A stretch of 64,000 bases of DNA from Caballeronia sp. TF1N1 (GTDB lineage: Bacteria > Pseudomonadota > Gammaproteobacteria > Burkholderiales > Burkholderiaceae), in the NCBI RefSeq assembly GCF_022878925.1, contig NZ_CP084626.1:1984001-2048000 (forward strand), given 5' to 3'. The notes under the pieces are model-generated. The model saw only the letters and a list, made by a program, of their open reading frames with translations. It did not search any database and was not told the origin of the DNA. This document shows positions 46,767 through 56,145 of the stretch, piece after piece. The position numbers and the translations under genes were made by a program. Numbering within the stretch: the stretch's first letter is position 1; each line of letters starts with the position of its first letter.

Positions 46767-46798
46767 AAAAAACGGCGCCTTCGGGCGCCGTTTTTTTT
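46767..46798. terminator. Bidirectional terminator after tRNA-Val
   Basis: CGGCGCC-TTCG-GGCGCCG stem with a very stable tetraloop, flanked by A6 on the left and T8 on the right. It can stop the tRNA-Val transcript and the convergent membrane-protein gene. Confidence 0.88.
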
Positions 46799-46823
46799 CG
46801 TCCGCGCGCTTCGCCAGCCGAAG

Positions 46824-47297
46824 CTAAGACGCCCACACGCCGCGCGCCATTCCGCTTGCGGCAATCACCATCACGATCACCAGCGCCGCTTCCAGATCGC
46901 TCATCCACGCGAAGCGCCGGGCGCGCGTGAGATCGATCGGTCCGCCCTGCGCGAGCGTCACGCGCCAGCGAATCAACGCGAGCATCGGTGAAACTTCGAT
47001 CAGCAAGATCAGCACGAGCGCGGTCATCTTCAGATGAAAAAGCGGCTCGTGCAAATAGTACGAGCCGCCTTTCTCGAAGCCGCCAAACGCGCGCATCAGC
47101 CCGGTGACGATCAGCACAATTGCAGTGATGCCCCACACGGAATCGGAGCGGAACACATCGCGCAGACGCACATCGTTCGCCTGCACCGACTGCGCGACAT
47201 CGAGCCGCCGCAAGGCGCGCGCTCGCGCGAGCACGGCGCCCAAGGCGAAACCGAAACCAAGCAAGTGAAGCGCAGCGAGCAACCAGCGTATCAGCAT
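46824..47297 (-). CDS. DUF2214/CopD-like small membrane protein
   Basis: 157 residues from ATG 47297, preceded by GGAGGAAAGG (the upstream ATG of the ORF overlaps this ribosome-binding site). Four hydrophobic helices: LIRWLLAALHLLGFGFALGA, WGITAIVLIVTGLMRAFGG, FHLKMTALVLILLIEVSPML and LEAALVIVMVIAASG. Conserved histidines in helices 1 and 3 resemble the DUF2214/CopD type, where they may bind heme or copper. Function unproven. Confidence 0.7.
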   Translation of the reverse strand: MLIRWLLAALHLLGFGFALGAVLARARALRRLDVAQSVQANDVRLRDVFRSDSVWGITAIVLIVTGLMRAFGGFEKGGSYYLHEPLFHLKMTALVLILLIEVSPMLALIRWRVTLAQGGPIDLTRARRFAWMSDLEAALVIVMVIAASGMARGVWAS

Positions 47298-47348
47298 CCT
47301 TTCCTCCATCGAAAACGAGAAGCAAATTCTGCGTTGCCGGCGACCTCG

Positions 47349-48185
47349 TCAGACTTGCCGCAAGGTCGTGTCGAGTGCGCGCGCCGCGTTGCGGTCACCG
47401 ACGCTCGCCAACGGCGCGCGAAATACCGTCTTGCGATTGTGCCCCGCCGCTGCCGGCGAATCCCACAACAACTCGACCTTCGGACGGCGCGCGAACCAAC
47501 TCTTCCTGAGGGTGCCATTGCGATGGATCGTCGATGCCGGCGCGGCCGGTTCCGTCGACGGCGCAAGAATCGAGATTTGCGCGGCTTCGTCGGCGACGGG
47601 CGCGGGCCACTTCACCGACAATTCCCGCGCATCGTACTGACCGAGCTTGCGGCTTTCCGCCCAGACCATTGCGGTGCGCGTGACGGGATCGAGCGAGATT
47701 GCAAAGCGGCCGATGGCAAAGCGCCGCGCCGCGATATTGGTACGCCAGAGCGCACGCGGACGGCATATCCACATCACGACTGCGTAGAGCGCCGGGCCGA
47801 CCGCGAGCCAGCCGTTGGTCTCGGCGAGCGTGTGTACGAAACGGCGCCAGCCCGAAGCCCAGACGAACGCGCCCACGGAGAACATCGCGAAGGCAAACGC
47901 GAGAAGCGCAAGGAAGCGCAGCGCCTGCCGCAGCCATTGTGGCAGCGGATGCAGCGGCCGCTCGATGCGCGCCTTCGCACCCGGCAGCGCGATCAGCAAA
48001 AAAATCAGCACGAGATTCAGACACGCCCACGGCGACGATGTCATGGCGCGCAGCGAGGACAGATAGCCCATTTGCGACATCGACAACGCCCAGCGCGCCG
48101 CGAGTATCAGCCCGATGGCCCGCAGCGCGAATACCGTGCCGGCGCCGGGCGCCGGGCTCGCGCTGATTTGCTTGGGTATCGCCAA
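47349..48185 (-). CDS. Hypothetical membrane protein
   Basis: 278 residues. Four hydrophobic segments in the first ~145 residues (TVFALRAIGLILAARWAL, WACLNLVLIFLLIALPG, ALRFLALLAFAFAMFSVGAF, WLAVGPALYAVVMWI) and a soluble C-terminal half with beta-type character (RTAMVWAESRKLGQYDA, KVELLWDSPA). A second frame (47395-48246) is also open but is Arg/Ala-rich and lacks helices, so it looks like a shadow. The nearest Shine-Dalgarno-like AGGAG is 14 bases upstream. No family recognised. Confidence 0.6.
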   Translation of the reverse strand: MAIPKQISASPAPGAGTVFALRAIGLILAARWALSMSQMGYLSSLRAMTSSPWACLNLVLIFLLIALPGAKARIERPLHPLPQWLRQALRFLALLAFAFAMFSVGAFVWASGWRRFVHTLAETNGWLAVGPALYAVVMWICRPRALWRTNIAARRFAIGRFAISLDPVTRTAMVWAESRKLGQYDARELSVKWPAPVADEAAQISILAPSTEPAAPASTIHRNGTLRKSWFARRPKVELLWDSPAAAGHNRKTVFRAPLASVGDRNAARALDTTLRQV

Positions 48186-48362
48186 AAGTTGCGCTCCTGT
48201 CTTTCATTCGATGCACGCCGTCGCGCACTATCCACGCTAACGGCAATTTCGCTTCGCACTTGACGAAGCCCGGACATTATAGGGAGATTACGATTTTCCT
48301 CAGAGGTTTCGCGGACGAAAGCGGCTTAGCGCTCAGATGCGCCATTCAAGTGTGCCATTGCG

Positions 48363-48400
48363 ACAACGCCCCGCGAGCCTTGCGGCGCGCGGGGCGTTGT
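48363..48400. terminator. GC-rich stem-loop after the glycosyltransferase gene
   Basis: ACAACGCCCCGCG (48363-48375) pairs perfectly with CGCGGGGCGTTGT (48388-48400). It lies 27 bases past the glycosyltransferase stop; no T-tract follows on either strand, so it may work as an mRNA 3' barrier. Confidence 0.6.
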
Positions 48401-48426
48401 TCGATACGAAAACAGCGTGCGAAAAC

Positions 48427-49491
48427 TTAGCCTGCGTTCACTTCGCGCAGCACCGTGCGACGCTTTTGACGCAGCAGTTCCTCGTAGTTTTCGACATAGC
48501 GCGCGGCCATGACCTTCGACGAGAAGCGCGTTTCGAACGCCTCACGCACCTTCGCGCGCGACAGCGTGTCGAGACGCTTCACTGCGGCGATCGCCGAGAG
48601 TTCGTCTTCGACAACGAAGCCCGACACACCGTTCTCGATCACTTCCGGCACCGAGCCGCGGTTGAACGCGATCACCGGCGTGCCACACGCCATGGCCTCG
48701 ATCATGACGAGACCGAAGGGCTCCGGCCAGTCGATCGGGAACAGCAGCGCGTGCGCGTTGCCGAGGAACTCGGTCTTTTCCGCTTCGCTGATTTCCCCGA
48801 TGTATTCGACATGCGGCAGCGCGAAGAGCGGCTTGATTTCTTCCTCGTAGTAAGCGCGGTCGGCCTTGTCCAGCTTCGCGGCGATCTTGATCTTCATGCC
48901 GGCGGCCTGTGCGATACGGATTGCACGGTCCACGCGCTTTTCCGGCGAGATGCGGCCGAGAAACGCCAGGTAGCCGGGCTTGACGTTCGGGATCGGCGTG
49001 AGCAGATTTTCCGGCAGGCCGTGATACACCGTCGACAGCCAGTTCGCTTGCGGCAGCGGCTGACGCTGATTGTCGGAAATCGAGACAACCGGCACGTCGT
49101 TGAACGTCGAGAAGATCGGCTGCAATTCCGGCAGATCGAGACGACCGTGCATGGTCGTCACGAACGGCACCGGCTGACGTGCGAACAGCGAGAACGGGTA
49201 ATAATCGATATGGAAATGCAGCACGTCGAATTCGTCAGCGCGGCGGCGGACTTCTTCGAGCAGCAGCATGTGCGGCGCCATCGTGTCGCGAATGGTCGGA
49301 TCCAGACGCAGCGCTTGCGGCCAGAACGCTTCGAGCTTCGCGGACGTTTGCGAATCACCGCTCGCGAAGAGCGTGACGTCGTGTCCGGCCTCGACGAGAG
49401 CCTCGGTCAGATAAGACACCACGCGTTCCGTGCCACCGTAGAGCTTTGGCGGAACAGCCTCGTGGAGGGGCGCGATTTGAGCGATTCGCAT
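48427..49491 (-). CDS. GT4-family glycosyltransferase
   Basis: 354 residues. GT-B fold. The N-terminal domain begins RIAQIAPLHEAVPPKLYGGT, with the glycine-rich acceptor loop; the C-terminal domain binds the nucleotide sugar (YLAFLGRISPEKRVDRAI) and ends with the EX7E motif region (PEPFGLVMIEAMACGTPVIA). GGAG lies 8 bases before the ATG. Donor and acceptor are unknown. Close to an ABC exporter and trehalose synthesis genes, so a glucan, glycolipid or osmoprotective role is possible. Confidence 0.88.
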   Translation of the reverse strand: MRIAQIAPLHEAVPPKLYGGTERVVSYLTEALVEAGHDVTLFASGDSQTSAKLEAFWPQALRLDPTIRDTMAPHMLLLEEVRRRADEFDVLHFHIDYYPFSLFARQPVPFVTTMHGRLDLPELQPIFSTFNDVPVVSISDNQRQPLPQANWLSTVYHGLPENLLTPIPNVKPGYLAFLGRISPEKRVDRAIRIAQAAGMKIKIAAKLDKADRAYYEEEIKPLFALPHVEYIGEISEAEKTEFLGNAHALLFPIDWPEPFGLVMIEAMACGTPVIAFNRGSVPEVIENGVSGFVVEDELSAIAAVKRLDTLSRAKVREAFETRFSSKVMAARYVENYEELLRQKRRTVLREVNAG

Positions 49492-50357
49492 GTCGGAAAC
49501 TCCAAATAAAAAATCAGGCTAAGTACTTCAGTCGTGGACAAGGGGCGAATCGCTCGGCTCGGGCGGGAGCTGCTGCGGTGAATTCACCGCGTTGCAAAGC
49601 TGATGCACGAGAAAGAAAAGCGTGGTCGCCGGTCACTTGGGTTTTGCGCGAGACCTTCGAACGGATCGCATCAAAGCAAAAGCGATTCCATGTCTCAAAA
49701 TAATCCGCACACCAGCAATAAACGCGTAACGGCTTTCGAGGTTGACGACATCCTACAAAAAGCTGTCAAAAAAACTTAGTGAAAACCCGGAGCGAATTAT
49801 GGAGCTTTTTACAGAGCACGCAGGCAGGCATTTCAACTTATTTACCTTGTTACACGGGGGAAACATTTTGCAAGCCCCTGTTTATTAAGGCTGTTCTACA
49901 TTGGACCCACGCGCTTGAACGATGCACGGGCGACGCCACGCTCTCGATGCTGCGAAGTCGATTTCGACCACCCATCAACCTACGCTGGCGCGACACGTGC
50001 TTTGGCATGGCGGTGCCACCGGTCTGAAATCGAACCCGTATAGCGTGGCTGCGGCAGGCGAGCTTAATTTGAGCGCTTGCTCCATCGCAAAAAGTTTCGC
50101 AAAGTGCTTACAATGCGCGCCGATGCCGCAAGGCGCTCGAATCGCGGTGGCGCTAGGCCTAGGGTTCGGTCCACTGCGGACGATGTCGAGGCGGCAAAAC
50201 TGCCGCCCAGCATTAAACGCCCGATTGACGCCTGAGGCTTGAGCGATAGTGGCTACAATTCAGGCAATAGAGACGGCGCCGCGTCGCCGAAACGCTTTTC
50301 GCCCGGAAATCCGAAAGCGCAACACACGCTCAACCGCTCTACGACGAAAAAAGACCA
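49492..50357. other. 866-bp gap before the ABC exporter
   Basis: Divergent region between the glycosyltransferase (minus) and the ABC exporter (plus). The part from 49660 to 49900 is clearly poorer in GC than the rest of the window. A 29-codon frame (49690-49779) has no ribosome-binding site. A 10-bp palindrome CTAGGCCTAG lies around 50154-50163. TACAAT sequences at 50109 and 50254 are possible -10 elements for the exporter but lack well-spaced -35 boxes. Confidence 0.5.
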
Positions 50358-52181
50358 TTGGACCAACTTACCGTCTCTCAACGTAACGCACACAACGCCA
50401 AGCTCGCGAGCTATGCACATCGCCCGCTGGCGTTCCTTCTGCGTTACATACGCCGGCATCCGGTAGCGCATGCCATCGTCCTCTTCAGCGTGTTTGCCGC
50501 AGTTGGCTGCGCGCTCGCTTCCCAGTACGCGATCAAGCATCTGATCGATGTGCTCGGTCAGGGCCGGGGGCATCCCGGTCCGCTCTGGGGCGCGTTCATG
50601 ATCCTGGTGGGACTGATCGCCGCCGACAACCTGCTTTGGCGGGTCGGTGGATGGGTCGGCGCGCACGTGTTCGTGATCGTGACGGGCGACCTGCGCAAGG
50701 ACTTGTTCTCGTACTTGAGCGGCCATTCGCCGACTTACTTCTCCGAGAAACAGCCCGGCATGCTCGCGAGCCGGATCACGGCGACCTCGAACGCGATCTA
50801 CACCTCCGAAAACGTGATGGCCTGGAACGTCCTGCCGCCGTGCATCGCGGTGCTGGGCGCGATCATCATGATCGTCGCGGTGAATCCGTTGATGGCGTGC
50901 TGCCTCATGGGCGCGTCGCTGATCCTCGCGTTCATTCTGTATCGGCTGGCCAAGCGCGGTTCTGCGCGGCATCACAGCTTCGCGTCGAAGGCCGCTTCGG
51001 TGGATGGCGAACTGGTCGACGTGATCGGCAACATGGCGCTCGTGCGCGCGTTCGGCATGACCTTCAACGAGCAGAAGCGTTTCGGCTCGACGGTGAAGGC
51101 CGAGATGGTCGCGCGTCAGCAAAGCCTCTTGTACCTGGAAAAGCTGCGCCTCTTCCACGCGGTCGTGACGGCGATTCTCTCCGCCGGGCTGCTCGGCTGG
51201 GCACTGTGGCTTTGGTCGAAAGGCCAGGCGACCTCGGGCGATATCGTGCTCGTCAGCTCGCTCGGCTTCACGATCCTGCACGGCACGCGCGACCTCGCCG
51301 TGGCGCTCGTGGATGTCACGCAGCACGTCGCGCGTCTGGCCGAAGCCGTGCAGACGCTGCTCGAACCGCATGGCATGCCCGACCGTTCCGACGCCACCGA
51401 ACTCGTGCCACAGGGCGGCCGCGTCGATTTCGATGGCGTCACGTTCGCGTATCCGCGCCGTCGTCCGATTCTCGACAACTTCCATCTGCATATCGAACCG
51501 GGCCAGCGAGTCGGTCTGATCGGCAAGTCGGGCGCGGGCAAGTCAACCGTGCTCGCGCTTCTGCAGCGCTTCTACGAGACGCAGAAGGGCAGCATCAAGG
51601 TCGATGGCCAGGATATCAACGGCATCACGCAGGACAGCCTGCGACATTCGATTGCGCTCGTGCCGCAGGATATTTCGCTGTTCCATCGCACGGTGTTCGA
51701 GAATATTGCGTATGGCCGGCCCGAAGCGACGCGTGAGGAAGTCATGGCCGCCGCACGCGAAGCCCGCTGCACGGACTTCATCGAAGCAATGCCGGAAGGC
51801 TTCGATACCATCGTCGGCGATCGCGGCGTGAAGCTGTCGGGCGGTCAGCGTCAACGCATCGCGATCGCGCGCGCGATCCTTAAAAACGCGCCAATTCTCT
51901 TGCTCGATGAGGCGACGTCCGCGCTCGACAGTTCATCGGAAGAAGCCATTCAGCAGGCGCTCGACCGGTTGATGGTCGGCCGCACGGTGGTTGCCATTGC
52001 GCACCGTTTGTCGACGTTGCAGAACTTCGACCGCATCATCGTGATGAGCGCCGGCAAGGTGATCGACGATGGCTCGCCGCAAGAACTGCGCGACCGGCCG
52101 GGGTTGTATCGCGAGTTGCTGTCGAAGCAGCACGGCAAGTTGCCATCCATCGTTGCCACGCCGCATAAGCAGCCGGCCTAA
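50358..52181 (+). CDS. ABC exporter, fused membrane and ATPase domains
   Basis: 607 residues from TTG 50358 (start not strongly supported). Six membrane helices in residues about 25-325, then an ABC domain: Walker A LIGKSGAGKSTVLALL, Q-loop LVPQDISLFHRT, signature KLSGGQRQRIAIARA, Walker B ILLLDEATSALDS, H-loop AIAHRLSTL. This half-transporter layout works as a homodimer, like MsbA or peptide/glucan exporters. The substrate is unknown; the neighbouring glycosyltransferase and otsBA suggest a sugar-containing or lipid substrate. Confidence 0.88.
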   Translation: MDQLTVSQRNAHNAKLASYAHRPLAFLLRYIRRHPVAHAIVLFSVFAAVGCALASQYAIKHLIDVLGQGRGHPGPLWGAFMILVGLIAADNLLWRVGGWVGAHVFVIVTGDLRKDLFSYLSGHSPTYFSEKQPGMLASRITATSNAIYTSENVMAWNVLPPCIAVLGAIIMIVAVNPLMACCLMGASLILAFILYRLAKRGSARHHSFASKAASVDGELVDVIGNMALVRAFGMTFNEQKRFGSTVKAEMVARQQSLLYLEKLRLFHAVVTAILSAGLLGWALWLWSKGQATSGDIVLVSSLGFTILHGTRDLAVALVDVTQHVARLAEAVQTLLEPHGMPDRSDATELVPQGGRVDFDGVTFAYPRRRPILDNFHLHIEPGQRVGLIGKSGAGKSTVLALLQRFYETQKGSIKVDGQDINGITQDSLRHSIALVPQDISLFHRTVFENIAYGRPEATREEVMAAAREARCTDFIEAMPEGFDTIVGDRGVKLSGGQRQRIAIARAILKNAPILLLDEATSALDSSSEEAIQQALDRLMVGRTVVAIAHRLSTLQNFDRIIVMSAGKVIDDGSPQELRDRPGLYRELLSKQHGKLPSIVATPHKQPA

Positions 52182-52197
52182 GTTTCGACGACGACGT

Positions 52198-52236
52198 AAA
52201 AAAGCCGCGCTTTCCGAAAGGGAACGCGGCTTTTTA
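52198..52236. terminator. Intrinsic terminator between the ABC exporter and otsA
   Basis: AAAAAGCCGCG / CGCGGCTTTTT stem with a 15-base loop; A-run on the left and T-run on the right let it serve both convergent genes. Confidence 0.85.
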
Positions 52237-52270
52237 CATCTGCGTTGGTTTGGCGTGATCGTTCGCCGCT

Positions 52271-53653
52271 CTACCCCGCCTTCAAGTCCCGCAAAAAGTT
52301 ATCCCGCCACACGGAAACGTTGTTGTCGCGCAGTTGCGCCATCATCTCCGTGTAACGCGCCCGGCGCTCGTCGAGCGGCATTGCAAGCGCGGTGGCGAGT
52401 GCATCGGCCATATCGTCGATATCGAGCGGATTCACGATGAGCGCGGCAGTCAGCTCACGCGCGGCGCCAGCGAATTGCGACAACACAAGCACGCCGGGAT
52501 CGTCCGGGTCTTGCGCCGATACATATTCCTTTGCCACCAGATTCATGCCGTCGCGCAATGGCGTGACGAGGCCGACATGCGCCTCGCGGAACAGCGCCGC
52601 GAGCACCGGCCGTTCATATTGCCGATGGATATAGCGAATGGGAGTCCAGTCCAGCTCGGCGTAACGCCCGTTGATGCGCCCCGACTCCGCTTCGAGTTGC
52701 AGGCGAATGTCGCGATAAGCATCGACGTCCGAGCGCGTCGGCGGCGCGATCTGCAAAAACGAAACGTTGTTTCGCTGCTGCGGCCGATGCTCGATCAGAC
52801 GCTCGAACGCCCGAAATCGCTCGACCAGACCCTTCGAATAATCCAGCCGATCCACGCTCATCACGAGCTTGCGCTGATGCAGCGTCGCTTTGACGATCTG
52901 CACGTCGCGGCCGCTCTCGCCGTCTTTCGCGAGCGCCGCGACTTCGTCGGGATAGACGCCAATCGGATAAGCCGCCGCGCGCGCCGTCTTGCCGCACGCG
53001 CTGACCACGACCGGCTTCGCGCCGTCTTTCGCGAGCGTGCCGCCCGCCTCGGTTTCGATGTAATCGCAAAACGCGCGCAGATCGGGCTCAGTTTGGAAAC
53101 CCAGCAGATCGAAGTCGCACAACGCTTCCACCAGGTTCCGATGACGCGGCACGCTCAAGAGAATCTGCGACGCTGGAAACGGTATATGCAGAAAGAACCC
53201 GATGCGATTTCGAACGCCCTGCGCCCGCAACGCCTGCGCAAACGGAATGAGGTGATAGTCGTGCACCCAGATCACGTCGTCGGGCTTGAGCAGCGGCGCG
53301 AGCTGCGCGGCCAGCCAGCGATTGACGCGGCAATAGCCTTCGTATTCGTTGCGGTCGAACTCGATCAGATCCGGCCGATAGTGAAACGCCGGCCACAACG
53401 TCGCGTTGGAAAACCCGCGATAGTACTGATCGTAGTCTTGCCGCGAAAGTCCGATGGTCGCGAACGTCACCGGCCCGTGCTCTTCCAGCTTGATGCTTTC
53501 CGGCGGCGCGTTCAGCACGTCGCCGCTCCAGCCGAACCACATGCCGCCGGTTTCCTTGAGTGCGTCGTAGACGCCGACCGCGAGGCCGCCCGCGGCCGGG
53601 CCGCCTTCGGAGATCGGCGCCACCCGGTTCGAAACGATGATCAGCCGGCTCAC
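52271..53653 (-). CDS. otsA: Trehalose-6-phosphate synthase OtsA
   Basis: 460 residues from GTG 53653, which overlaps the otsB stop (GTGA). GT20 family: makes trehalose-6-phosphate from UDP-glucose and glucose-6-phosphate. Motifs: RLIIVSNRVAP and GGLAVGVYDAL at the N-terminus, VIWVHDYHLIPFAQALR, MSVDRLDYSKGLVERFRAFE, and the late VGLVTPLRDGMNLVAKEYVS. Second gene of the otsB-otsA operon, giving osmotic and desiccation protection. Confidence 0.96.
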   Translation of the reverse strand: MSRLIIVSNRVAPISEGGPAAGGLAVGVYDALKETGGMWFGWSGDVLNAPPESIKLEEHGPVTFATIGLSRQDYDQYYRGFSNATLWPAFHYRPDLIEFDRNEYEGYCRVNRWLAAQLAPLLKPDDVIWVHDYHLIPFAQALRAQGVRNRIGFFLHIPFPASQILLSVPRHRNLVEALCDFDLLGFQTEPDLRAFCDYIETEAGGTLAKDGAKPVVVSACGKTARAAAYPIGVYPDEVAALAKDGESGRDVQIVKATLHQRKLVMSVDRLDYSKGLVERFRAFERLIEHRPQQRNNVSFLQIAPPTRSDVDAYRDIRLQLEAESGRINGRYAELDWTPIRYIHRQYERPVLAALFREAHVGLVTPLRDGMNLVAKEYVSAQDPDDPGVLVLSQFAGAARELTAALIVNPLDIDDMADALATALAMPLDERRARYTEMMAQLRDNNVSVWRDNFLRDLKAG

Positions 53654-54402
53654 GCGTGCTTCCCCGCCGTGCCCGCGATCACCTGCAGCCAGTCGAGCAG
53701 CAGTTCGACGGATTCGATTCGCGCGCGCGCCACGGTGTCGCCGGGACCGACTTTGATCGACAGACCGTCGAATTCGTTGACGACCGCGAAGCCTTTCTCG
53801 TCCGTAATATCGTCGCCGATGAAGACGGGCTTGCGTCCCGTGAACGGCGGCTCGCTCATGTACGCGCGCACCGCGCGGCCCTTGTCGACGTCCTTCGGCT
53901 TGATCTCGTAGACCATCTTGCCGGGCTGAAGCACGTAGGCATCGGCGTATTGTGCGACGAGCCGCTCGGTGGCCGCACGCGCGGCCGGTTCGCGATCCGG
54001 CGCATTGCGATAATGCAGCGCGAGCGCGGCGCCCTTGATTTCGAGCAGCATGCCGGGATTCGCGCTGACGACGCCTTCGAGCGCGTGCTCCATGCGCAAA
54101 AGCCGCTCGTCGTTGAAACCTATGCGCTGCACGTCGCCATTCGAATCGCGCCGCTCGGCGCCGTGCATGCCGGCGACGGGCAAATCGGGCATCTGCAAGA
54201 AGGAATCGATGTTGTCGATACCGCGCCCCGACACAACCGCGACCGCGTTATTGGTGGCGCGTCGCAAGGCGGCGAGAATGTCGGGCACCGAGCGCGGCAC
54301 GAAAATGCCATCCGGCGTGGAGGCGAGTTCGACCAGCGTGCCGTCGAAGTCGAAGAAGAAAGCGGTCTCGGCAAGAGACAGGGAATCGGGAAGAATTTGC
54401 AT
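53650..54402 (-). CDS. otsB: Trehalose-6-phosphate phosphatase OtsB
   Basis: 250 residues from ATG 54402 (MQILPDSLSL); the longer ORF start at 54450 has no better signal. HAD-family phosphatase with the nucleophile motif FFFDFDGTLVELA, motif II VVSGRGIDNID, a lysine in the cap region (KPKDVDKGRAVRAYM) and motif IV PVFIGDDITDEKGF. Removes phosphate from trehalose-6-phosphate. It precedes otsA and overlaps it by 4 bases. Confidence 0.94.
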   Translation of the reverse strand: MQILPDSLSLAETAFFFDFDGTLVELASTPDGIFVPRSVPDILAALRRATNNAVAVVSGRGIDNIDSFLQMPDLPVAGMHGAERRDSNGDVQRIGFNDERLLRMEHALEGVVSANPGMLLEIKGAALALHYRNAPDREPAARAATERLVAQYADAYVLQPGKMVYEIKPKDVDKGRAVRAYMSEPPFTGRKPVFIGDDITDEKGFAVVNEFDGLSIKVGPGDTVARARIESVELLLDWLQVIAGTAGKHA

Positions 54403-54643
54403 CGATCGTTGACCTGTGGTTTGCCTGTGATGGGCGCGTGCGTATCGCATGTTACTGCCGCAGGCTTTCCGTCTGGAAAGGAGCGGATTGACGATCGCAT
54501 GGCGTCTTGCTTACGGAAGAGCAGGCGCGCGCGGCAAATTGTCTCAAAAATGTGCTTAAAGCTAAATCATGCGCCTCACGCCCATGAAAAGGCGTGTATT
54601 TTGCGGGCTTGATACAGCCGTTACAGTCCAAAGCAACCTTTCG

Positions 54644-55243
54644 ATGCCCGTACCCTTCCGCCGCCTGCTTGTATCTGTTCTGCTCACCGCGCTTGCTGCC
54701 TGCTCGCGTCCCGCCGAGCCCTGGCATCTGACCGATGTTTCCGGCCATCTGCCCGATCTCGATTTTTCACTCGTCGATGACAGCGGCGCGCATGTGTCGG
54801 GCCAATCGTTGAAAGGCCGCGCGACGCTCGTCTATTTCGGCTATACGCATTGTCCGGATGTGTGCCCGGAAACCATGGCGCGTCTCATGCAGGTTCTGGC
54901 GCGCGTGGGGCCTGACGCGGACCAGACGCGCATCGTATTCGTTTCGGTCGATCCCGCGCGCGACACGCCCGCGTTGCTGCGGACTTACGTGCGCGCTTTC
55001 GACGGCAAACACGCCGTGGGCATGACGGGCTCGGATCGGCAAATCGAAGCCATCGCGAAGCGGTACCGCGTGGCGTATCAGATGGAGAAGCGCGATCCGA
55101 GCGGCGCTTACGAGGTCACGCACAGCTCGGCCGTGTACATCTTCGATCGCGATGGTCACGCGCGCCTGCTCGCCACCGACCGCGATTCCATCGACGCCAT
55201 TGCAGCCGATCTCGAACGCGTGATCCACGGGAAGAGTACGTAG
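54644..55243 (+). CDS. SCO1/SenC-family copper chaperone-like lipoprotein
   Basis: 199 residues from ATG 54644 (MPVPFRRLLVSVLL). Lipobox LAAC near residue 20. The thioredoxin-like domain carries the copper-binding CxxxC (FGYTHCPDVCPETMA) and the distal histidine (YEVTHSSAVYIFD). Sco proteins deliver copper to or reduce the CuA site of cytochrome c oxidase at the outer face of the inner membrane. No oxidase gene is in the window. An upstream in-frame ATG (54569) would spoil the signal peptide. Confidence 0.9.
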   Translation: MPVPFRRLLVSVLLTALAACSRPAEPWHLTDVSGHLPDLDFSLVDDSGAHVSGQSLKGRATLVYFGYTHCPDVCPETMARLMQVLARVGPDADQTRIVFVSVDPARDTPALLRTYVRAFDGKHAVGMTGSDRQIEAIAKRYRVAYQMEKRDPSGAYEVTHSSAVYIFDRDGHARLLATDRDSIDAIAADLERVIHGKST

Positions 55244-55260
55244 GAACGCGCTCGCAGGCG

Positions 55261-55746
55261 TTATGCGCCGAAGCCGGGACGGCGCATCCACACGTGCGGA
55301 ATGCCGTCTTCGTCATGTACGCCCGACGACGCGACGAAACCGAACGCGCCATAAAACTTCTGCAGATGGGCTTGCGCGTGCAGACTGATCGGCTGATCCG
55401 GCCATTGCGCGATGATGTGATCGAGCGCGCGTTCGAGCATCGCGTTACCGAGTTTGAAGCCGCGAAATTTGACGGTCGTCAGCACGCGGCCAATGCGGAC
55501 ATCGGTTTCGCTTTCTTTCGGGAACCCTGGCAGCAACACACGTAGATAGCCTGCGAGTTGCTCGTCTTCGCCGTAGGCGAGCAAATGCCAGGCATCGACA
55601 TCGTAGCCGTCGATATCGCCATAAACGCAGTTTTGCTCGACGACGAAGACCGCGCTGCGTGCCGCAAGCATGTCGTAGACCTCGGTCGTCGTGAGATCGT
55701 CGAAGCGCTTCCAGCGCCACTGAATGTCGGAGAGTCTGTCGGTCAT
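55261..55746 (-). CDS. ElaA-like GNAT acetyltransferase
   Basis: 161 residues from ATG 55746; the open frame continues upstream through tRNA genes and is not coding there. The opening WRWKRFDDLTTTEVYDMLAA, FVVEQNCVYGDIDGYD, then RIGRVLTTVKFRGFKLGNAM (acetyl-CoA-binding region) and LHAQAHLQKFYGAFGF are the ElaA signatures. The substrate is not known for the family. Convergent with the Sco gene, 17 bases apart. Confidence 0.88.
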   Translation of the reverse strand: MTDRLSDIQWRWKRFDDLTTTEVYDMLAARSAVFVVEQNCVYGDIDGYDVDAWHLLAYGEDEQLAGYLRVLLPGFPKESETDVRIGRVLTTVKFRGFKLGNAMLERALDHIIAQWPDQPISLHAQAHLQKFYGAFGFVASSGVHDEDGIPHVWMRRPGFGA

Positions 55747-55880
55747 GGATTTGGCATGCGGCGCGGCGGATGCTGCGCCAATGGAAAGTGCCGCAATTAT
55801 GCCGCGCCGGCGCCACGCGGCGTATCGGGAGCTTCCTTGCAGCAATCGAGAATCGGCAGAAGCGCCGAAGATCCGACGTT

Positions 55881-55914
55881 GTAAAAAGAAAAAGCCCTGA
55901 CGAATCAGGGCTTT
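55881..55914 (-). terminator. Intrinsic terminator of the tRNA-Gly/Gly/Cys unit
   Basis: AAAGCCCTGA (55891-55900), loop CGAA, TCAGGGCTTT (55905-55914), with TTTCTTTTTAC following on the minus strand, just past tRNA-Cys. The plus side also has a T8 run. Confidence 0.85.
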
Positions 55915-55918
55915 TTTT

Positions 55919-55992
55919 TGGAGGCGCGAACCGGAGTCGAACCGGTCTAAACGGCTTTGCAGGCCGCTGCATAACCGCTTTGCTATCGCGCC
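55919..55992 (-). tRNA. tRNA-Cys (anticodon GCA)
   Basis: 74-nt cloverleaf: acceptor GGCGCGA/TCGCGCC, discriminator T, anticodon loop CTGCAAA with GCA, GTTCGACTC T-arm, encoded CCA. Last gene of the pgsA-linked tRNA group. Confidence 0.94.
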
Positions 55993-56069
55993 ATAAGCGG
56001 TGTGGTGGTCCCGGCCGAAACGCCGGCAAGTCCACCAAACAAAAAGGGAAGCGTTGCTTCCCCTTTGAT

Positions 56070-56145
56070 TGGAGCGGGAGACGAGGCTCGAACTCGCGAC
56101 CTCAACCTTGGCAAGGTTGCGCTCTACCAACTGAGCTACTCCCGC
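56070..56145 (-). tRNA. tRNA-Gly (anticodon GCC), copy 1
   Basis: 76-nt cloverleaf: acceptor GCGGGAG/CTCCCGC, anticodon loop TTGCCAA with GCC, GTTCGAGCC T-arm, encoded CCA. Identical to the second copy 102 bases upstream in transcription order. Confidence 0.95.

Noticed and set aside
47395..48246. Alternative 283-codon frame over the hypothetical membrane protein
   Set aside because: The other frame gives four coherent membrane helices; this one is Arg/Ala-rich without structure.
49690..49779. 29-codon frame in the low-GC gap (VTAFEVDDILQKAVKKT at its end)
   Set aside because: The peptide looks protein-like, but there is no ribosome-binding site and nothing to confirm it.
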